Positions 26,062 to 34,957 of a DNA stretch of 64,000 nucleotides are shown here, in pieces; positions within the stretch are counted from its first letter, which is position 1, and the number at the start of each line of letters is the position of its first letter. A program made the translations under genes and the position numbers. The notes under the pieces are model-generated. The model saw only the letters and a list, made by a program, of their open reading frames with translations. It had not been told where the DNA came from and ran no database searches. Source of the DNA: Martinezella tropici (GTDB taxonomy: Bacteria; Pseudomonadota; Alphaproteobacteria; Rhizobiales; Rhizobiaceae); the NCBI RefSeq assembly GCF_003287875.1, contig NZ_QMKK01000022.1, positions 1 to 64,000 on the forward strand, read 5' to 3'.

Positions 26062-26568
26062 ATGCAGAGAACCAGCTTCAGCACCTTCAAATGCCCAGCC
26101 GCCCGCGCGCTCGAAAGCGTCGGCGACTGGTGGAGCATTCTGATTCTGCGTGATGCCCTTCAGGGGTTGAGCCGGTTTGACGAATTCCAGAAGAACCTTG
26201 GAATTGCGCCGAACATCCTGACGCGTCGGCTCAAGCACCTAACCGATGAAGGCTTGTTCGAGCGGCGTCTCTATAGTGAGCGGCCGCCGCGCTACGAATA
26301 TGCGCTGACCGACAAGGGTCGGGATTTCTTCCCGGTTCTGATGGCGCTTTTCACCTGGGGCAACCGGCATTTGCCTGCCGAAGAGGTCGCCGTGCGGCTA
26401 GCCGACGCCAATACCGGTGAAGACCGCGACCCGCTTCTCATCGACCGCGTCACTGGCCGCGCCTTTCAGCCTGAAGACACGATCCTCGTGCCTGGGCCTG
26501 CGGCCGACGAGGCCGTTCATGACCGCATCGCCCAGATGAAAGCATGGTTTCTGGGCTTCGACGCCTGA
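26062..26568 (+). CDS. HxlR-family winged-helix transcriptional regulator
   Basis: A 168-aa MarR-like regulator. Family motifs are CPAARALESVGDWWSILILR (residues 11-30), RFDEFQKNLGIAPNILTRRL (about 38-57) and the wing ERPPRYEYALTDKGRDF (about 73-89). Cys11, the conserved N-terminal cysteine that senses quinones or aldehydes in related proteins, is present. ATG 26062 (MQRTSFS) matches family starts better than ATG 26044, which touches the operator palindrome. It precedes the fabF-like gene by 17 bases, so both may be cotranscribed. Confidence 0.88.
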   Translation: MQRTSFSTFKCPAARALESVGDWWSILILRDALQGLSRFDEFQKNLGIAPNILTRRLKHLTDEGLFERRLYSERPPRYEYALTDKGRDFFPVLMALFTWGNRHLPAEEVAVRLADANTGEDRDPLLIDRVTGRAFQPEDTILVPGPAADEAVHDRIAQMKAWFLGFDA

Positions 26569-26585
26569 CACAATAGGAGCAAGAC

Positions 26586-27851
26586 ATGGATCGTATCGTC
26601 GTTACCGGCATGGGGCTGGTTTCTCCCCTGGGTGTGGGTGTCAATGCGAGCTGGAAACGGCTGATCGAAGGCCGTTCCGGCCTCCGATTGCTGCCTGAGG
26701 AAATGGTAGGTGATCTCGCCGCCAAGATCGGTGGTGTCGTTCCCGATATAGCGGAGAACCTCGAAGCCGGCTTCGACGCCGACCGCTATGTGCCGGTTAA
26801 AGACCAGAAAAAGATGGACCGGTTTATCCTGTTCGCCATGGCGGCCGCCGAAGAGGCAATCCTGCAGGCCGGCTGGCAACCGACTGACGTCAGCGCTCTG
26901 GAACGGACGGCCACGATCATCGCATCGGGCGTCGGTGGCTTTCCCGCCATCGCCGATGCGGTTCGCACGGCCGAAACAAAAGGTGTGCGGCGTTTGTCGC
27001 CCTTTACGATCCCATCCTTCCTTGTCAATCTCGCCGCCGGCCAGGTCAGTATCCGTTACGGATACAAGGGACCGCTCGGCGCGCCGGTCACCGCCTGTGC
27101 CGCCAGCGTTCAGGCAATTGGCGACGCGGCGCGGCTGATCCGCTCAGGCGAGGCCGATATTGCCATCTGCGGCGGTGCCGAAGCCTGCATCGACAAGGTG
27201 AGCCTCGGCGGCTTCGCTGCAGCGCGCGCGCTCTCGACCGGCTTCAGTAACCGGCCGGAAGAAGCCTCCCGCCCCTTCGACAGCGGTCGTGACGGTTTCG
27301 TTATGGGCGAAGGCGCCGGCATGCTTGTGATCGAAACGCTGGAGCATGCGCTTGCTCGTGGTGCTACGCCGCTGGCCGAACTTGTCGGCTATGGCACAGC
27401 CGCCGATGCCTATCACATGACTGCCGGGCCGGAAGATGGCGATGGTGCGCGCCGGGCCATGCTTGCCGCCCTTTCTCAGGCTCGCATTTCGCCGGCCGAG
27501 GTCAAACACCTGAATGCGCATGCGACATCGACACAGGTCGGGGATCGTGGCGAGATGGAAGCGATCAAGACCGTCTTCGGCCGCGAGGGTGCAATTGCCG
27601 TCAGTGGCACGAAGGCCGCGACCGGCCATCTTCTGGGTGCCGCCGGCGGCATGGAGGCGATCTTCACTGTCATGGCGCTGCGCGACCAGATCGCTCCGCC
27701 GACCCGCAATCTGCAGGATCCGGATTCGGCGGCCGAGGGTATCGACATTGTTGGTGCCAAGGCGCGGCCGATGGCCATGGACTATGCGATATCCAACGGC
27801 TTTGGCTTTGGCGGCGTCAACGCCAGTGCTCTCTTCCGCCGCTGGCAGTAA
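26586..27851 (+). CDS. Beta-ketoacyl-ACP synthase II (FabF-like)
   Basis: Condensing enzyme of 421 aa that extends acyl-ACP with malonyl-ACP. Thiolase fold with the full triad: Cys171 in VTACAAS, His312 in NAHATSTQVGD and His348 in TGHLLGAAGG. PFDSGRDGFVMGEGAGMLV is conserved around residue 235 (written here as its central part). No acpP, fabG or other fab gene is adjacent, so this is a stand-alone paralogue, perhaps the one most rhizobia keep outside the main fab operon. It follows an HxlR regulator gene closely, which suggests inducible expression. Confidence 0.88.
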   Translation: MDRIVVTGMGLVSPLGVGVNASWKRLIEGRSGLRLLPEEMVGDLAAKIGGVVPDIAENLEAGFDADRYVPVKDQKKMDRFILFAMAAAEEAILQAGWQPTDVSALERTATIIASGVGGFPAIADAVRTAETKGVRRLSPFTIPSFLVNLAAGQVSIRYGYKGPLGAPVTACAASVQAIGDAARLIRSGEADIAICGGAEACIDKVSLGGFAAARALSTGFSNRPEEASRPFDSGRDGFVMGEGAGMLVIETLEHALARGATPLAELVGYGTAADAYHMTAGPEDGDGARRAMLAALSQARISPAEVKHLNAHATSTQVGDRGEMEAIKTVFGREGAIAVSGTKAATGHLLGAAGGMEAIFTVMALRDQIAPPTRNLQDPDSAAEGIDIVGAKARPMAMDYAISNGFGFGGVNASALFRRWQ

Positions 27852-27908
27852 TCGCTTCCGCTTGATACCAAAGCGCGCTATGCTCTTCCCATATGGCTGG
27901 GATCGAAC

Positions 27909-28331
27909 ATGCGCGCTTTTTCCATAGCCGCTTTTCTCTGCTGCATCGCCTTCGCACCGGCCGCCCGCGCAGACGATCCGGTTCGAACGGCACAGAGCCT
28001 CATTGAACAACAGATCGAAGCTTTTCTGCACGATGACGCAGCGACGGCCTATTCCTTCGCCGCGCCCGGCATCAAGGCGCTCTTTCCGGACAAGGACACC
28101 TTCTTTGCCATGGTGAAGAAGAGCTATCAGCCGGTCTATCATCCCGGCAATTATGCCTTCGGCAAGAGCCGCGCGATCGACAACGGCGCGGTCGTCTATC
28201 AGGAAGTGCTGATCGCTGGCACCGACGACAAGGACTGGACCGCGATCTATCAGATAACCCGTCAGCCTGACGGCAGCTACAAGATCAATGGTGTGCAGAT
28301 ACTCCCAAAAGCAACGAGCGAGGGCATCTGA
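27909..28331 (+). CDS. DUF4864 family secreted protein
   Basis: A 140-aa protein with a signal peptide (cleavage near AARAD, residue 22). The mature part VRTAQSLIEQQIEAFLHDDAATAYSFAAPG, described here by its ends, has the NTF2-like start typical of DUF4864, and GAVVYQEVLIAG and QPDGSYKINGVQI follow. Periplasmic, function unknown. It lies 57 bases after the fabF-like gene and is convergent with the cell wall hydrolase gene. Confidence 0.78.
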   Translation: MRAFSIAAFLCCIAFAPAARADDPVRTAQSLIEQQIEAFLHDDAATAYSFAAPGIKALFPDKDTFFAMVKKSYQPVYHPGNYAFGKSRAIDNGAVVYQEVLIAGTDDKDWTAIYQITRQPDGSYKINGVQILPKATSEGI

Positions 28332-28354
28332 ACATGGCTCATCCCAAACAAAAC

Positions 28355-28383
28355 AGCGCGCCTCTGAGAAAGAAGCGCGCTGC
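28355..28383 (-). terminator. Terminator of the cell wall hydrolase gene
   Basis: CAGCGCGC (28355-28362) pairs with GCGCGCTG (28376-28383). On the minus strand the stem is followed by TTTTGTTTG, so it fits a factor-independent terminator for the minus-strand gene and may also stop the DUF4864 transcript. Confidence 0.7.
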
Positions 28384-28406
28384 TCGAGGGTTTGAGCCAG
28401 TTGGTG

Positions 28407-29297
28407 CTAGCCGCGAATTCTAAGCGAATTTTCCGCAGGCGCGTTGCCGTCAAACTCCGGGCGCGGCTGCGGAATGACGACCGTCGATGCCGGCATTGGG
28501 GTATTCGTATAGGTGGTTTCGCCGCTCGAAAGCGGTCCCGAAATTGCCATGTCCGTGGGTGCCGGTGTCGGGATCGGTACCGCAGCCGGGATCAGAACGG
28601 CACTCTGCGGCATCGTCACCACCGGGTTGGAAACAGGCGTAAAGGCCATAACCGACGAAGCGGATTGCGCCGGCTGCGTTTCCGGCAGGACGAACGGAGA
28701 TTGCGGCGCACCCTGCGTGGGCACATAATTCATCGCAACCTCGTAGGCCGGAAGCGGCGCGGGCGTCTGCAATTCACCATCGCGACCACGCTTCTCATAG
28801 AACGCGTTGCCGCCGGCATAAGCGACGTAGTGCATGTTATCGTAGGGGAACCTCAGGCCCTCGGTATGGAAGAACATTGCGTCCTTCACCTGGGGATGCC
28901 GTTCGCCGCGCAGGATCTTCGAGGCAGCGACCTCAAGATCGGGCTTTGCCTGATCCTTGACCTCCCTGGTCATCACGCCTGGCGCGAACTGCTTTTCCTG
29001 GGCGACGACGCCGCAGATCGTGGGCGGATAAGCACCGGAGGTCAGGCGGTTCATTACGACCGTACCGACGGCCATGTAACCGCTCGGGTCTGAACGCTCC
29101 GATTCGAAGTACATTGCACGTTCGAGACAGTCCTTGTCCTTCGTCGTGTAATTGTACGTTACTTTCGCGCCACGAATGGGCTTGGTGGTTTTGCTGGGGG
29201 TGGGGGTTGTCTTCTGCGTCGTCGTGCAGCTGGTAGCCGCTAGACCGACAATCAATAGCCCTGAAAGACATGCCCCGAATTTACGTTGCGCCCTCAA
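28407..29297 (-). CDS. SleB-like cell wall hydrolase, lipoprotein
   Basis: Predicted peptidoglycan hydrolase of 296 aa. The signal peptide ends in a lipobox LAATSC (about residue 24 of this start). The Hydrolase_2/SleB domain spans about residues 45-165, with the catalytic Glu in MYFESERSD, then GYMAVGTVVMNRL, YPPTICGVV and QFAPG. The last 110 residues are Pro/Thr/Ala-rich and disordered. AGGAGG at 29307-29312 (minus) lies 9 bases before TTG 29297, which is preferred; an ATG at 29387 would give an implausible 45-residue leader before the signal sequence. Confidence 0.8.
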   Translation of the reverse strand: MRAQRKFGACLSGLLIVGLAATSCTTTQKTTPTPSKTTKPIRGAKVTYNYTTKDKDCLERAMYFESERSDPSGYMAVGTVVMNRLTSGAYPPTICGVVAQEKQFAPGVMTREVKDQAKPDLEVAASKILRGERHPQVKDAMFFHTEGLRFPYDNMHYVAYAGGNAFYEKRGRDGELQTPAPLPAYEVAMNYVPTQGAPQSPFVLPETQPAQSASSVMAFTPVSNPVVTMPQSAVLIPAAVPIPTPAPTDMAISGPLSSGETTYTNTPMPASTVVIPQPRPEFDGNAPAENSLRIRG

Positions 29298-29550
29298 CGG
29301 CAAGTGCCTCCTATTTTCGGTAGTACAGCCCTTATCGATCAAGAGAATGCGTTTTAGCCGGATTTTTTCAAAATTCCAAGCGGCCACACAATCAAATCAG
29401 CCAATGACGTTTTTCAAAGGCGGATGGACCGTTTATTCCGATTCGCTATTTTTCCCAATGCTTTATTGTCGCCAGGTTCATTTTGAAACACGGCCGGAAA
29501 CGGAGATTGCCTAGGGCAAGTCCATTCCAGCCGGCTCAAAATGACGTTGG

Positions 29551-29976
29551 TTAAGGATAGCAATCAATCGATAATAAATGATTTACCAACAGGGCAAGGT
29601 CCATGCGCCAGCCGACTTCGATGAGAATTCGCCCCGGTGCAAAACAATAAAACGACCAATTGCCACGTATGGCCGAAGGTGGCTTCCAGATCTCGCAGCC
29701 ACTCGATTTCGCCCGTTCGAACAACAGATCGACGGCTTCTCGAGAGGGCTGCATGAAGCCGATATGATAGGTATTGCGGCCAACAGAAACGGTATCGGCA
29801 CCGCCGAATTTCTCGACAGGCCGGCTGATGACAAGTTCAAGCCCGGCATCATCGCGAAGGATGGCAAGGCCATTGGCGCCCCGCGTTTCCACCTCCGTCA
29901 GGCCGAAAACGGAAACAAAAAAATCCCGGGTCGCAGCGACATCGGGAACATGCAGATCCAGGTGGTTCAGTCTCAT
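29551..29976 (-). CDS. VOC (glyoxalase/dioxygenase superfamily) protein
   Basis: A 141-aa single-domain vicinal-oxygen-chelate protein. Starts MRLNHLDLHVPDVAATRDFF with the N-terminal metal-ligand His; later VGRNTYHIGF (about residues 62-71) and GRILIEVGW (about 124-132), with a C-terminal Glu, supply candidate ligands. Activity unknown. The start 29976 has GGAG upstream; the reading from 30093 adds 39 non-family residues. Isolated gene with about 245 empty bases upstream. Confidence 0.75.
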   Translation of the reverse strand: MRLNHLDLHVPDVAATRDFFVSVFGLTEVETRGANGLAILRDDAGLELVISRPVEKFGGADTVSVGRNTYHIGFMQPSREAVDLLFERAKSSGCEIWKPPSAIRGNWSFYCFAPGRILIEVGWRMDLALLVNHLLSIDCYP

Positions 29977-30221
29977 GACAGCTCCAAAAGGCTTTCCCGC
30001 GGAGACATGTCGGTCGATCCGGCCCACGTCAACGCGAGACACTCGACCACAATGGCCAAGTTCCGCGTCGCGGGCTCTCATCACCAATGGCAAGGAGCAG
30101 TGCTTCCATATTGGAAGGAGTTGGGCCTACCGAAACCAACCCTGCCTTTTTCGACACGCTTCTGTTAGCGCGAAATCGTCATGGGAGCAAGATCGCGTAG
30201 TGCATCCTCATCGTAGCTCAA

Positions 30222-31352
30222 TCACACCGGCTCGAGATCGCCCCTCGCCCAATTCTCCATCGTTTCAGCCATGAAATCAGCGAAGCGGCCTTCGGCGATC
30301 GCCTGGCGGATGCCCTGCATCAGTTCCTGATAGTAGGCGAGATTATGCCAGGAGAGCAGCATGCCGCCGAGCGCTTCGTTGGCGCGGACAAGATGGTGCA
30401 GGTAGGCGCGCGAATAATCCCGTGACGCCGGGCAATTGGACTGCTCATCCAGCGGCCGCATGTCTTCGGCGTGGCGGGCGTTGCGGATGTTGACCTTGCC
30501 GCGACGCGTGAAGGCCAGTCCGTGACGGCCCGAGCGGGTCGGCATCACGCAATCGAACATGTCGATGCCGCGGGCGACCGATTTCAAAATGTCGTCGGGC
30601 GTGCCGACCCCCATCAGATAGCGCGGCTTTTCCGTCGGCAGCTCCGGAAGCGTGATCTCGAGCATACGCAGCATAACCTCCTGCGGCTCGCCGACGGCAA
30701 GGCCGCCGACTGCATAGCCCTTCAGGTCCATGCCGCTCAATGCCTGTGCGGAGCGGACGCGCAGCTCAGGCACGTCGCCGCCCTGAACGATGCCGAACAT
30801 TGCCTTGCCGGGCTGATTGCCGAAGGCCACCTTGCAGCGTTCCGCCCAGCGCAGCGACATTTCCATGGCGCGTTCGATCTCCTTCGGCGTTGCCGGCAGG
30901 GCGACGCATTCGTCGAGCTGCATCTGGATATCGGAATCGAGCAGCCCCTGGATCTCGATCGATCGTTCCGGTGACATGTGATGCAGGCTGCCATCGACAT
31001 GCGATTTGAACGTGACGCCCTGCTCATCGAGTTTACGCAGACCGGACAGCGACATGACCTGGAAACCGCCGGAATCGGTGAGGATCGGATGCGGCCAGCG
31101 GATCAGCTCGTGCAGGCCGCCAAGGCGGGCGACACGCTCGGCGGTCGGGCGCAGCATCAGGTGATACGTATTGCCGAGGATGATATCGGCGCCGCTTTCG
31201 CGCACCTGATCGAGATACATGGCCTTGACGGTGCCGACCGTGCCGACAGGCATGAATGCCGGCGTGCGGATCGTGCCGCGCGGCATGGAAACTTCGCCGA
31301 GGCGCGCACCGCCGTCGGTCTTCTTCAATTGAAACTGAAAGCTCTCGCTCAT
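30222..31352 (-). CDS. tgt: Queuine/preQ1 tRNA-ribosyltransferase
   Basis: Exchanges G34 for preQ1 in tRNAs with GUN anticodons. The 376-aa TIM barrel has [10 protein letters not shown] (about residues 93-102), GGLAVGEP (about 218) and the nucleophile Asp region [13 protein letters not shown] (about 265-277). At the zinc site, where Zymomonas Tgt has CxCxxC plus His, the protein reads SNCPAS with a later SWHNLAYY: one of three cysteines and the His remain. Tgt is otherwise full length. It follows queA by 6 bases, forming a queuosine operon. Confidence 0.92.
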   Translation of the reverse strand: MSESFQFQLKKTDGGARLGEVSMPRGTIRTPAFMPVGTVGTVKAMYLDQVRESGADIILGNTYHLMLRPTAERVARLGGLHELIRWPHPILTDSGGFQVMSLSGLRKLDEQGVTFKSHVDGSLHHMSPERSIEIQGLLDSDIQMQLDECVALPATPKEIERAMEMSLRWAERCKVAFGNQPGKAMFGIVQGGDVPELRVRSAQALSGMDLKGYAVGGLAVGEPQEVMLRMLEITLPELPTEKPRYLMGVGTPDDILKSVARGIDMFDCVMPTRSGRHGLAFTRRGKVNIRNARHAEDMRPLDEQSNCPASRDYSRAYLHHLVRANEALGGMLLSWHNLAYYQELMQGIRQAIAEGRFADFMAETMENWARGDLEPV

Positions 31353-31358
31353 CTCGTT

Positions 31359-32444
31359 CTAGTCTTTCCGGTAGAGCAGGCTGCCATCGCCATAGGAATA
31401 GAAGCGATAGCCCGTCTCGATAGCATGTGTATAGGCCGCGCGCATGGTATCGAGGCCCGCAAAGGCCGATACGAGCATGAACAGGGTCGAGCGCGGCAGG
31501 TGGAAATTGGTCATCAGCATATCGACGGCCTTGAAGCGGTAGCCGGGCGTGATGAAGATGCCGGTAGCACCCTGCCAGGGCTGGATGGTGCCATCGTCGG
31601 CGGCAGCACTTTCGATCAGTCTCAGCGAGGTCGTTCCGACACAGACGATGCGCCCGCCCCTCGCCTTGACGGCGTTGAGCCTGGCGGCGGTTTCGGCATC
31701 GACATAGCCAATCTCGAAATGCATCTTGTGATCATCGGTATCATCGGCCTTGACCGGCAGAAAAGTACCGGCGCCGACATGCAGCGTCACGAAATGACGC
31801 TCGACGCCCATGGCATCAAGTGCGGCAAACAGGGATGGCGTGAAATGCAGACCCGCAGTTGGTGCTGCGACGGCACCCTCTTCCCGCGCATAGATCGTCT
31901 GATAGTCGGCGCGATCGCGCTCGTCTTCCGGGCGCTTCGCAGCGATGTAGGGTGGCAGCGGAATATGCCCAACGCTGGCAATCGCCTCATCGAGGGCGGG
32001 ACCGGATAGATCAAACCGCAGGGTAATCTCGCCGCCCTCGCCTTTTTCCTCGACCGTGGCGTCGAGCGAACCGAGCGCGCAGACATTTTCGCCGTGACCG
32101 AACTGGATGCGGTCACCGATCTTGATGCGCTTCCCGGGCTTGGCAAAGGCCTTCCAGCGATCCGGCGCGACACGCATATGCAGCGTCGCCGAGACCTGCT
32201 GGCCAGGCGCGCCTTCGCGATGGCGAATGCCTTCCAGCTGTGCCGGTATCACCTTGGTATTGTTGAAAACCATGGCATCGCCGGGGCGCAGGAAAGATGG
32301 CAGATCCCGCACCTGATGGTCACTCAGCGTGTTGGCACCATCGTTTGGATCGACGACGAGCAGACGCGCGCTATCGCGCGGCTCGGCGGGCCTGAGCGCG
32401 ATACGCTCATCCGGCAGATCGAAGTCGAAAAGGTCAACACGCAT
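31359..32444 (-). CDS. queA: S-adenosylmethionine:tRNA ribosyltransferase-isomerase
   Basis: Converts preQ1 in tRNA to epoxyqueuosine using SAM as ribosyl donor. The 361-aa sequence begins [20 protein letters not shown], as in the family, with [11 protein letters not shown] (about residues 60-70), [12 protein letters not shown] (about 190-201), [12 protein letters not shown] [12 protein letters not shown] (about 220) and [20 protein letters not shown] near the end (given by its first residues). Upstream on the same strand are two cyclophilin genes and coaD, with a terminator hairpin between. Confidence 0.95.
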   Translation of the reverse strand: MRVDLFDFDLPDERIALRPAEPRDSARLLVVDPNDGANTLSDHQVRDLPSFLRPGDAMVFNNTKVIPAQLEGIRHREGAPGQQVSATLHMRVAPDRWKAFAKPGKRIKIGDRIQFGHGENVCALGSLDATVEEKGEGGEITLRFDLSGPALDEAIASVGHIPLPPYIAAKRPEDERDRADYQTIYAREEGAVAAPTAGLHFTPSLFAALDAMGVERHFVTLHVGAGTFLPVKADDTDDHKMHFEIGYVDAETAARLNAVKARGGRIVCVGTTSLRLIESAAADDGTIQPWQGATGIFITPGYRFKAVDMLMTNFHLPRSTLFMLVSAFAGLDTMRAAYTHAIETGYRFYSYGDGSLLYRKD

Positions 32445-32477
32445 TCAGGTCGTCCAGGCAGTTCATTCAGGCAAAGC

Positions 32478-32518
32478 GAAACCCGCCCCTCACGCCATAA
32501 GCGCAAGAGGCGGGTTTC
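32478..32518 (-). terminator. Hairpin after the cytosolic cyclophilin gene
   Basis: GAAACCCGCC (32478-32487) pairs perfectly with GGCGGGTTTC (32509-32518). It lies between the cyclophilin stop and the queA start on the minus strand and would terminate or attenuate transcription into queA-tgt. Confidence 0.6.
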
Positions 32519-32532
32519 AGGAATAATCACGA

Positions 32533-33042
32533 TCAGACGTCGGCGGCAACCCGCGCGGATACGATCGAATCCGGATCCTTCACCGGTTCGCCGCGCTTGA
32601 TCTGGTCGACGAATTCCATGCCGGAGATGACTTGGCCCCAGACGGAATACTGCTTGTTCAGCCAGGGAGCATCAGCGAAGCAGATGAAGAACTGGGAGTT
32701 GGCCGAGTTCGGGTTCTGCGAACGGGCCATGGAGCAGGTGCCGCGAATATGCGAGGTCGCGGAAAATTCCGCCTTCAGGTCCGGCTTGGAGGAGCCGCCC
32801 ATGCCTGCGCGGCCCGGGTTGAAGGTTTCGCTGCCCTGCTTGCCGAACTGCACGTCGCCGGTCTGGGCCATGAAGCCATCGATGACGCGATGGAAGACGA
32901 CGCCGTCATAGGCCTTCTCGCGGGCGAGTTCCTTGATGCGGGCGACATGCTCGGGGGCGACCTGCGGCAGAAGCTGAATGATAACCTGGCCCTTGGTGGT
33001 TTCCAGGATGAGGGTGTTTTCTGGATCCTTGATCTCAGCCAT
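32533..33042 (-). CDS. Peptidyl-prolyl cis-trans isomerase, cytosolic cyclophilin
   Basis: Cyclophilin-type foldase of 169 aa without a signal peptide. Catalytic-core motifs are VVFHRVIDGFMAQTGDVQFG (about residues 47-66, containing the active Arg), GTCSMARSQNPNSANSQFFI (about 100-119) and WLNKQYSVWGQVISGMEFVD (about 126). It catalyses proline isomerisation in the cytoplasm. A periplasmic paralogue lies directly upstream, so the pair likely arose by tandem duplication. Confidence 0.92.
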   Translation of the reverse strand: MAEIKDPENTLILETTKGQVIIQLLPQVAPEHVARIKELAREKAYDGVVFHRVIDGFMAQTGDVQFGKQGSETFNPGRAGMGGSSKPDLKAEFSATSHIRGTCSMARSQNPNSANSQFFICFADAPWLNKQYSVWGQVISGMEFVDQIKRGEPVKDPDSIVSARVAADV

Positions 33043-33072
33043 GTTCGTTTCCTCTTCTCTCTTCTTGATTGC

Positions 33073-33117
33073 GCATGATCCTGTCCAAAAATCGCGTCGA
33101 GCTTTTTGGGATCATGC
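33073..33117. repeat. Rhizobiales intergenic palindromic repeat
   Basis: GCATGATCC (33073-33081) and GGATCATGC (33109-33117) enclose a CAAAAA/TTTTTG-type inner dyad, the form of a short hairpin repeat commonly seen between Rhizobium genes. It fills most of the 83-base gap between the two cyclophilin genes. Copy number was not checked. Confidence 0.6.
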
Positions 33118-33125
33118 CTGTGACA

Positions 33126-33698
33126 TTACTTCTTGGTGACCGTAACCTTGATCATCTTGTCCGGGTTGCTCACTTCGCCGTTCTGACCTTCGCCGCGCTT
33201 GATCTTGTCGACAAGCTCCATGCCGGAGATGACCTTGCCGACGACCGTGTATTGACCATTCAGGAAAGCACCATCAGCGAACATGATGAAGAACTGCGAA
33301 TTGGCGGAATTCGGGTCCTGCGCGCGTGCCATGCCGACGGTGCCGCGCTGGAACGGAACCTTCGAGAATTCGGCCGGAAGGTTCGGCAGGTCGGAACCGC
33401 CGGTGCCGGCCTTGTTCGGATCGTAGCTCTTCGTCGCATTGCCGTACTGGACGTCGCCGGTCTGGGCCATGAAGCCATCGATGACGCGGTGGAAGACGAC
33501 GTTGTCGTAAGCACCCTTCTTGGCCAGCGCTTCGATCTGCGCGACATGCTTCGGCGCAACTTCGGGCATCAGCTGGACGACGACAGGGCCGTCCTTGAGC
33601 TGGATCGTCAGGAGATCGGCGGCCGCAGCCGAGATTGCGCTGCCTGCGAATGCGGCAAGGCTCAAAGCGCCTGCCAATGCGATATGAAAGAGTTTCAT
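33126..33698 (-). CDS. Peptidyl-prolyl cis-trans isomerase, periplasmic cyclophilin
   Basis: Exported cyclophilin of 190 aa. A signal peptide covers residues 1-26 (cleavage near ISAAAAD). The core repeats the family motifs: VVFHRVIDGFMAQTGDVQYG, GTVGMARAQDPNSANSQFFI and FLNGQYTVVGKVISGMELVD. It resembles its neighbour closely, but with an extra NKAGTGGSD loop and export signal. Probably assists folding of envelope proteins. Confidence 0.92.
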   Translation of the reverse strand: MKLFHIALAGALSLAAFAGSAISAAAADLLTIQLKDGPVVVQLMPEVAPKHVAQIEALAKKGAYDNVVFHRVIDGFMAQTGDVQYGNATKSYDPNKAGTGGSDLPNLPAEFSKVPFQRGTVGMARAQDPNSANSQFFIMFADGAFLNGQYTVVGKVISGMELVDKIKRGEGQNGEVSNPDKMIKVTVTKK

Positions 33699-33727
33699 TA
33701 GTGCTCCGTTCGGAAATGAATTCGGGC

Positions 33728-34240
33728 TCAGTTTTTGACGCTGGCCGTATCTTTGAGTTTGCCGGTCAGGGCTTCCAGAACCGCTGACGGCACAAAGGCG
33801 CTGACATCGCCGCCCATGGATGCGATCTGCCGCACCAATGTGGCGGTTATGGGCCGCGAGGCCGTACCGGCGGGCAGAAACAGCGTCTGGATATCCGGCG
33901 CCATCTGCCGGTTCATGCCGGCCATCTGCATTTCATAGTCGAGGTCGGTGCCATCGCGCAGGCCGCGCACCAGCAAGGTGGCGCCATGGGCGCGGGCGGC
34001 ATCGACGACCAGATTGTCGAAGGCGACGACGGAAATGGCACCCGCCTTCTGCGGCACAGCCTCGGCGAGCGATCTGCGGATCAGCTCCGCCCGCTCCTCG
34101 AAGGAGAAGAGCGGCTTCTTGCCGGGATGAATGCCGATCGCGACGATCACATTCGAGGCAACGTTCAACGCCTGCACGAGGACATCCAGATGTCCATTGG
34201 TCATCGGGTCGAAGGATCCGGGATAAAAGGCTGTCGTCAT
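33728..34240 (-). CDS. coaD: Phosphopantetheine adenylyltransferase
   Basis: Penultimate enzyme of CoA synthesis: 4'-phosphopantetheine plus ATP gives dephospho-CoA. The 170-aa protein starts [20 protein letters not shown], with the nucleotidyltransferase xGH motif (NGH, residues 15-17), followed by [20 protein letters not shown] (about 91-110). The ATG at 34240 is the family start; an upstream ATG at 34387 adds 49 unrelated residues. It is first in a minus-strand series with the cyclophilins. Confidence 0.93.
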   Translation of the reverse strand: MTTAFYPGSFDPMTNGHLDVLVQALNVASNVIVAIGIHPGKKPLFSFEERAELIRRSLAEAVPQKAGAISVVAFDNLVVDAARAHGATLLVRGLRDGTDLDYEMQMAGMNRQMAPDIQTLFLPAGTASRPITATLVRQIASMGGDVSAFVPSAVLEALTGKLKDTASVKN

Positions 34241-34442
34241 ACCAGGCCGGCTCGTTGTTTTGACGCCTTTTGTCACGGATGGGGCCGCATCGCAAGTCAT
34301 TTGCAACCCGGGGACCGCCTCTGAACATCGGATGAACGCGACGTTCAAGCCTGTTTCAGCTCGACAATGCTTTACTGGCTTCAACATCGAAACGGGCCCT
34401 GGCTCAATGGCTCATCGATCTCCGTCTCAGGGAAATCATTCC

Positions 34443-34667
34443 ATGCTCGTCTTCATTATCGCAGGCGCCATCGTCGGTTCATTTCTGGTCGAATACCTCG
34501 TTCATCTTTTCGCCGACAATTATGAGATCGAATGGGATTCTGATTTTGAAAGCGGCAAAGATGTCGATTTTGCCCAAGAAATCGCCACTGCCATGCGCAA
34601 AACGCATCGCGAATCTGAACGCCAGATGAACAAGCTATTCAAGGTCGCTTCAGGCGCGCATTGCTAG
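34443..34667 (+). CDS. Small membrane-anchored hypothetical protein (74 aa)
   Basis: Not recognised. One N-terminal hydrophobic helix (MLVFIIAGAIVGSFLVEYLV) followed by an acidic segment (EIEWDSDFESGKDVDF) and a basic, likely helical tail (TAMRKTHRESERQMNKLFK). AGGGAAA lies about 9 bases before ATG 34443. Divergent from coaD. It is the first of three consecutive small plus-strand genes that end at a strong terminator. Confidence 0.55.
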   Translation: MLVFIIAGAIVGSFLVEYLVHLFADNYEIEWDSDFESGKDVDFAQEIATAMRKTHRESERQMNKLFKVASGAHC

Positions 34668-34758
34668 ATAGACCTCAAGATCGGCGGAACCATTTAGGAA
34701 ACGCCGCGTTAACAGTCCGAAACTCAGCTCGCGTATTGCGGCAAGAAGGAAGAAGAGT

Positions 34759-34917
34759 ATGCCCGACAAGATCACCCTCATTAACGTTGTTTGGATGGCC
34801 ATGATTTCGGGAATGCTCGCGGCAACCGTTGCACTTTACGATCAGAAACCCGACCAGTCGAAGGTCTACGGTCCCTTTGCTTCGGCTCGTCCCTTCGTTG
34901 CCACGAGCCAATACTAA
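34759..34917 (+). CDS. Small hypothetical protein with one transmembrane helix (52 aa)
   Basis: Not recognised. It reads MPDKITLINVVWMAMISGML and continues with a hydrophobic stretch to about residue 28, then a polar tail ending FVATSQY. The start has a purine-rich AGAAGGAAGAAGAG just upstream, so translation is credible. Too short for most gene finders. It lies 91 bases after the preceding small gene and 40 bases before the next. Confidence 0.5.
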   Translation: MPDKITLINVVWMAMISGMLAATVALYDQKPDQSKVYGPFASARPFVATSQY

Positions 34918-34957
34918 AGGGATCTGAACGCTAGTCCCACCAAAGGAGGGAGCGATC

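Noticed and set aside
28392..29093. 233-codon plus-strand frame opposite the cell wall hydrolase
   Set aside because: Arg-rich shadow without family features; the minus-strand gene has a signal peptide, catalytic Glu and terminator.
29578..30168. 196-codon plus-strand frame opposite the VOC gene
   Set aside because: No domain; the minus-strand frame has a ribosome site and VOC motifs.
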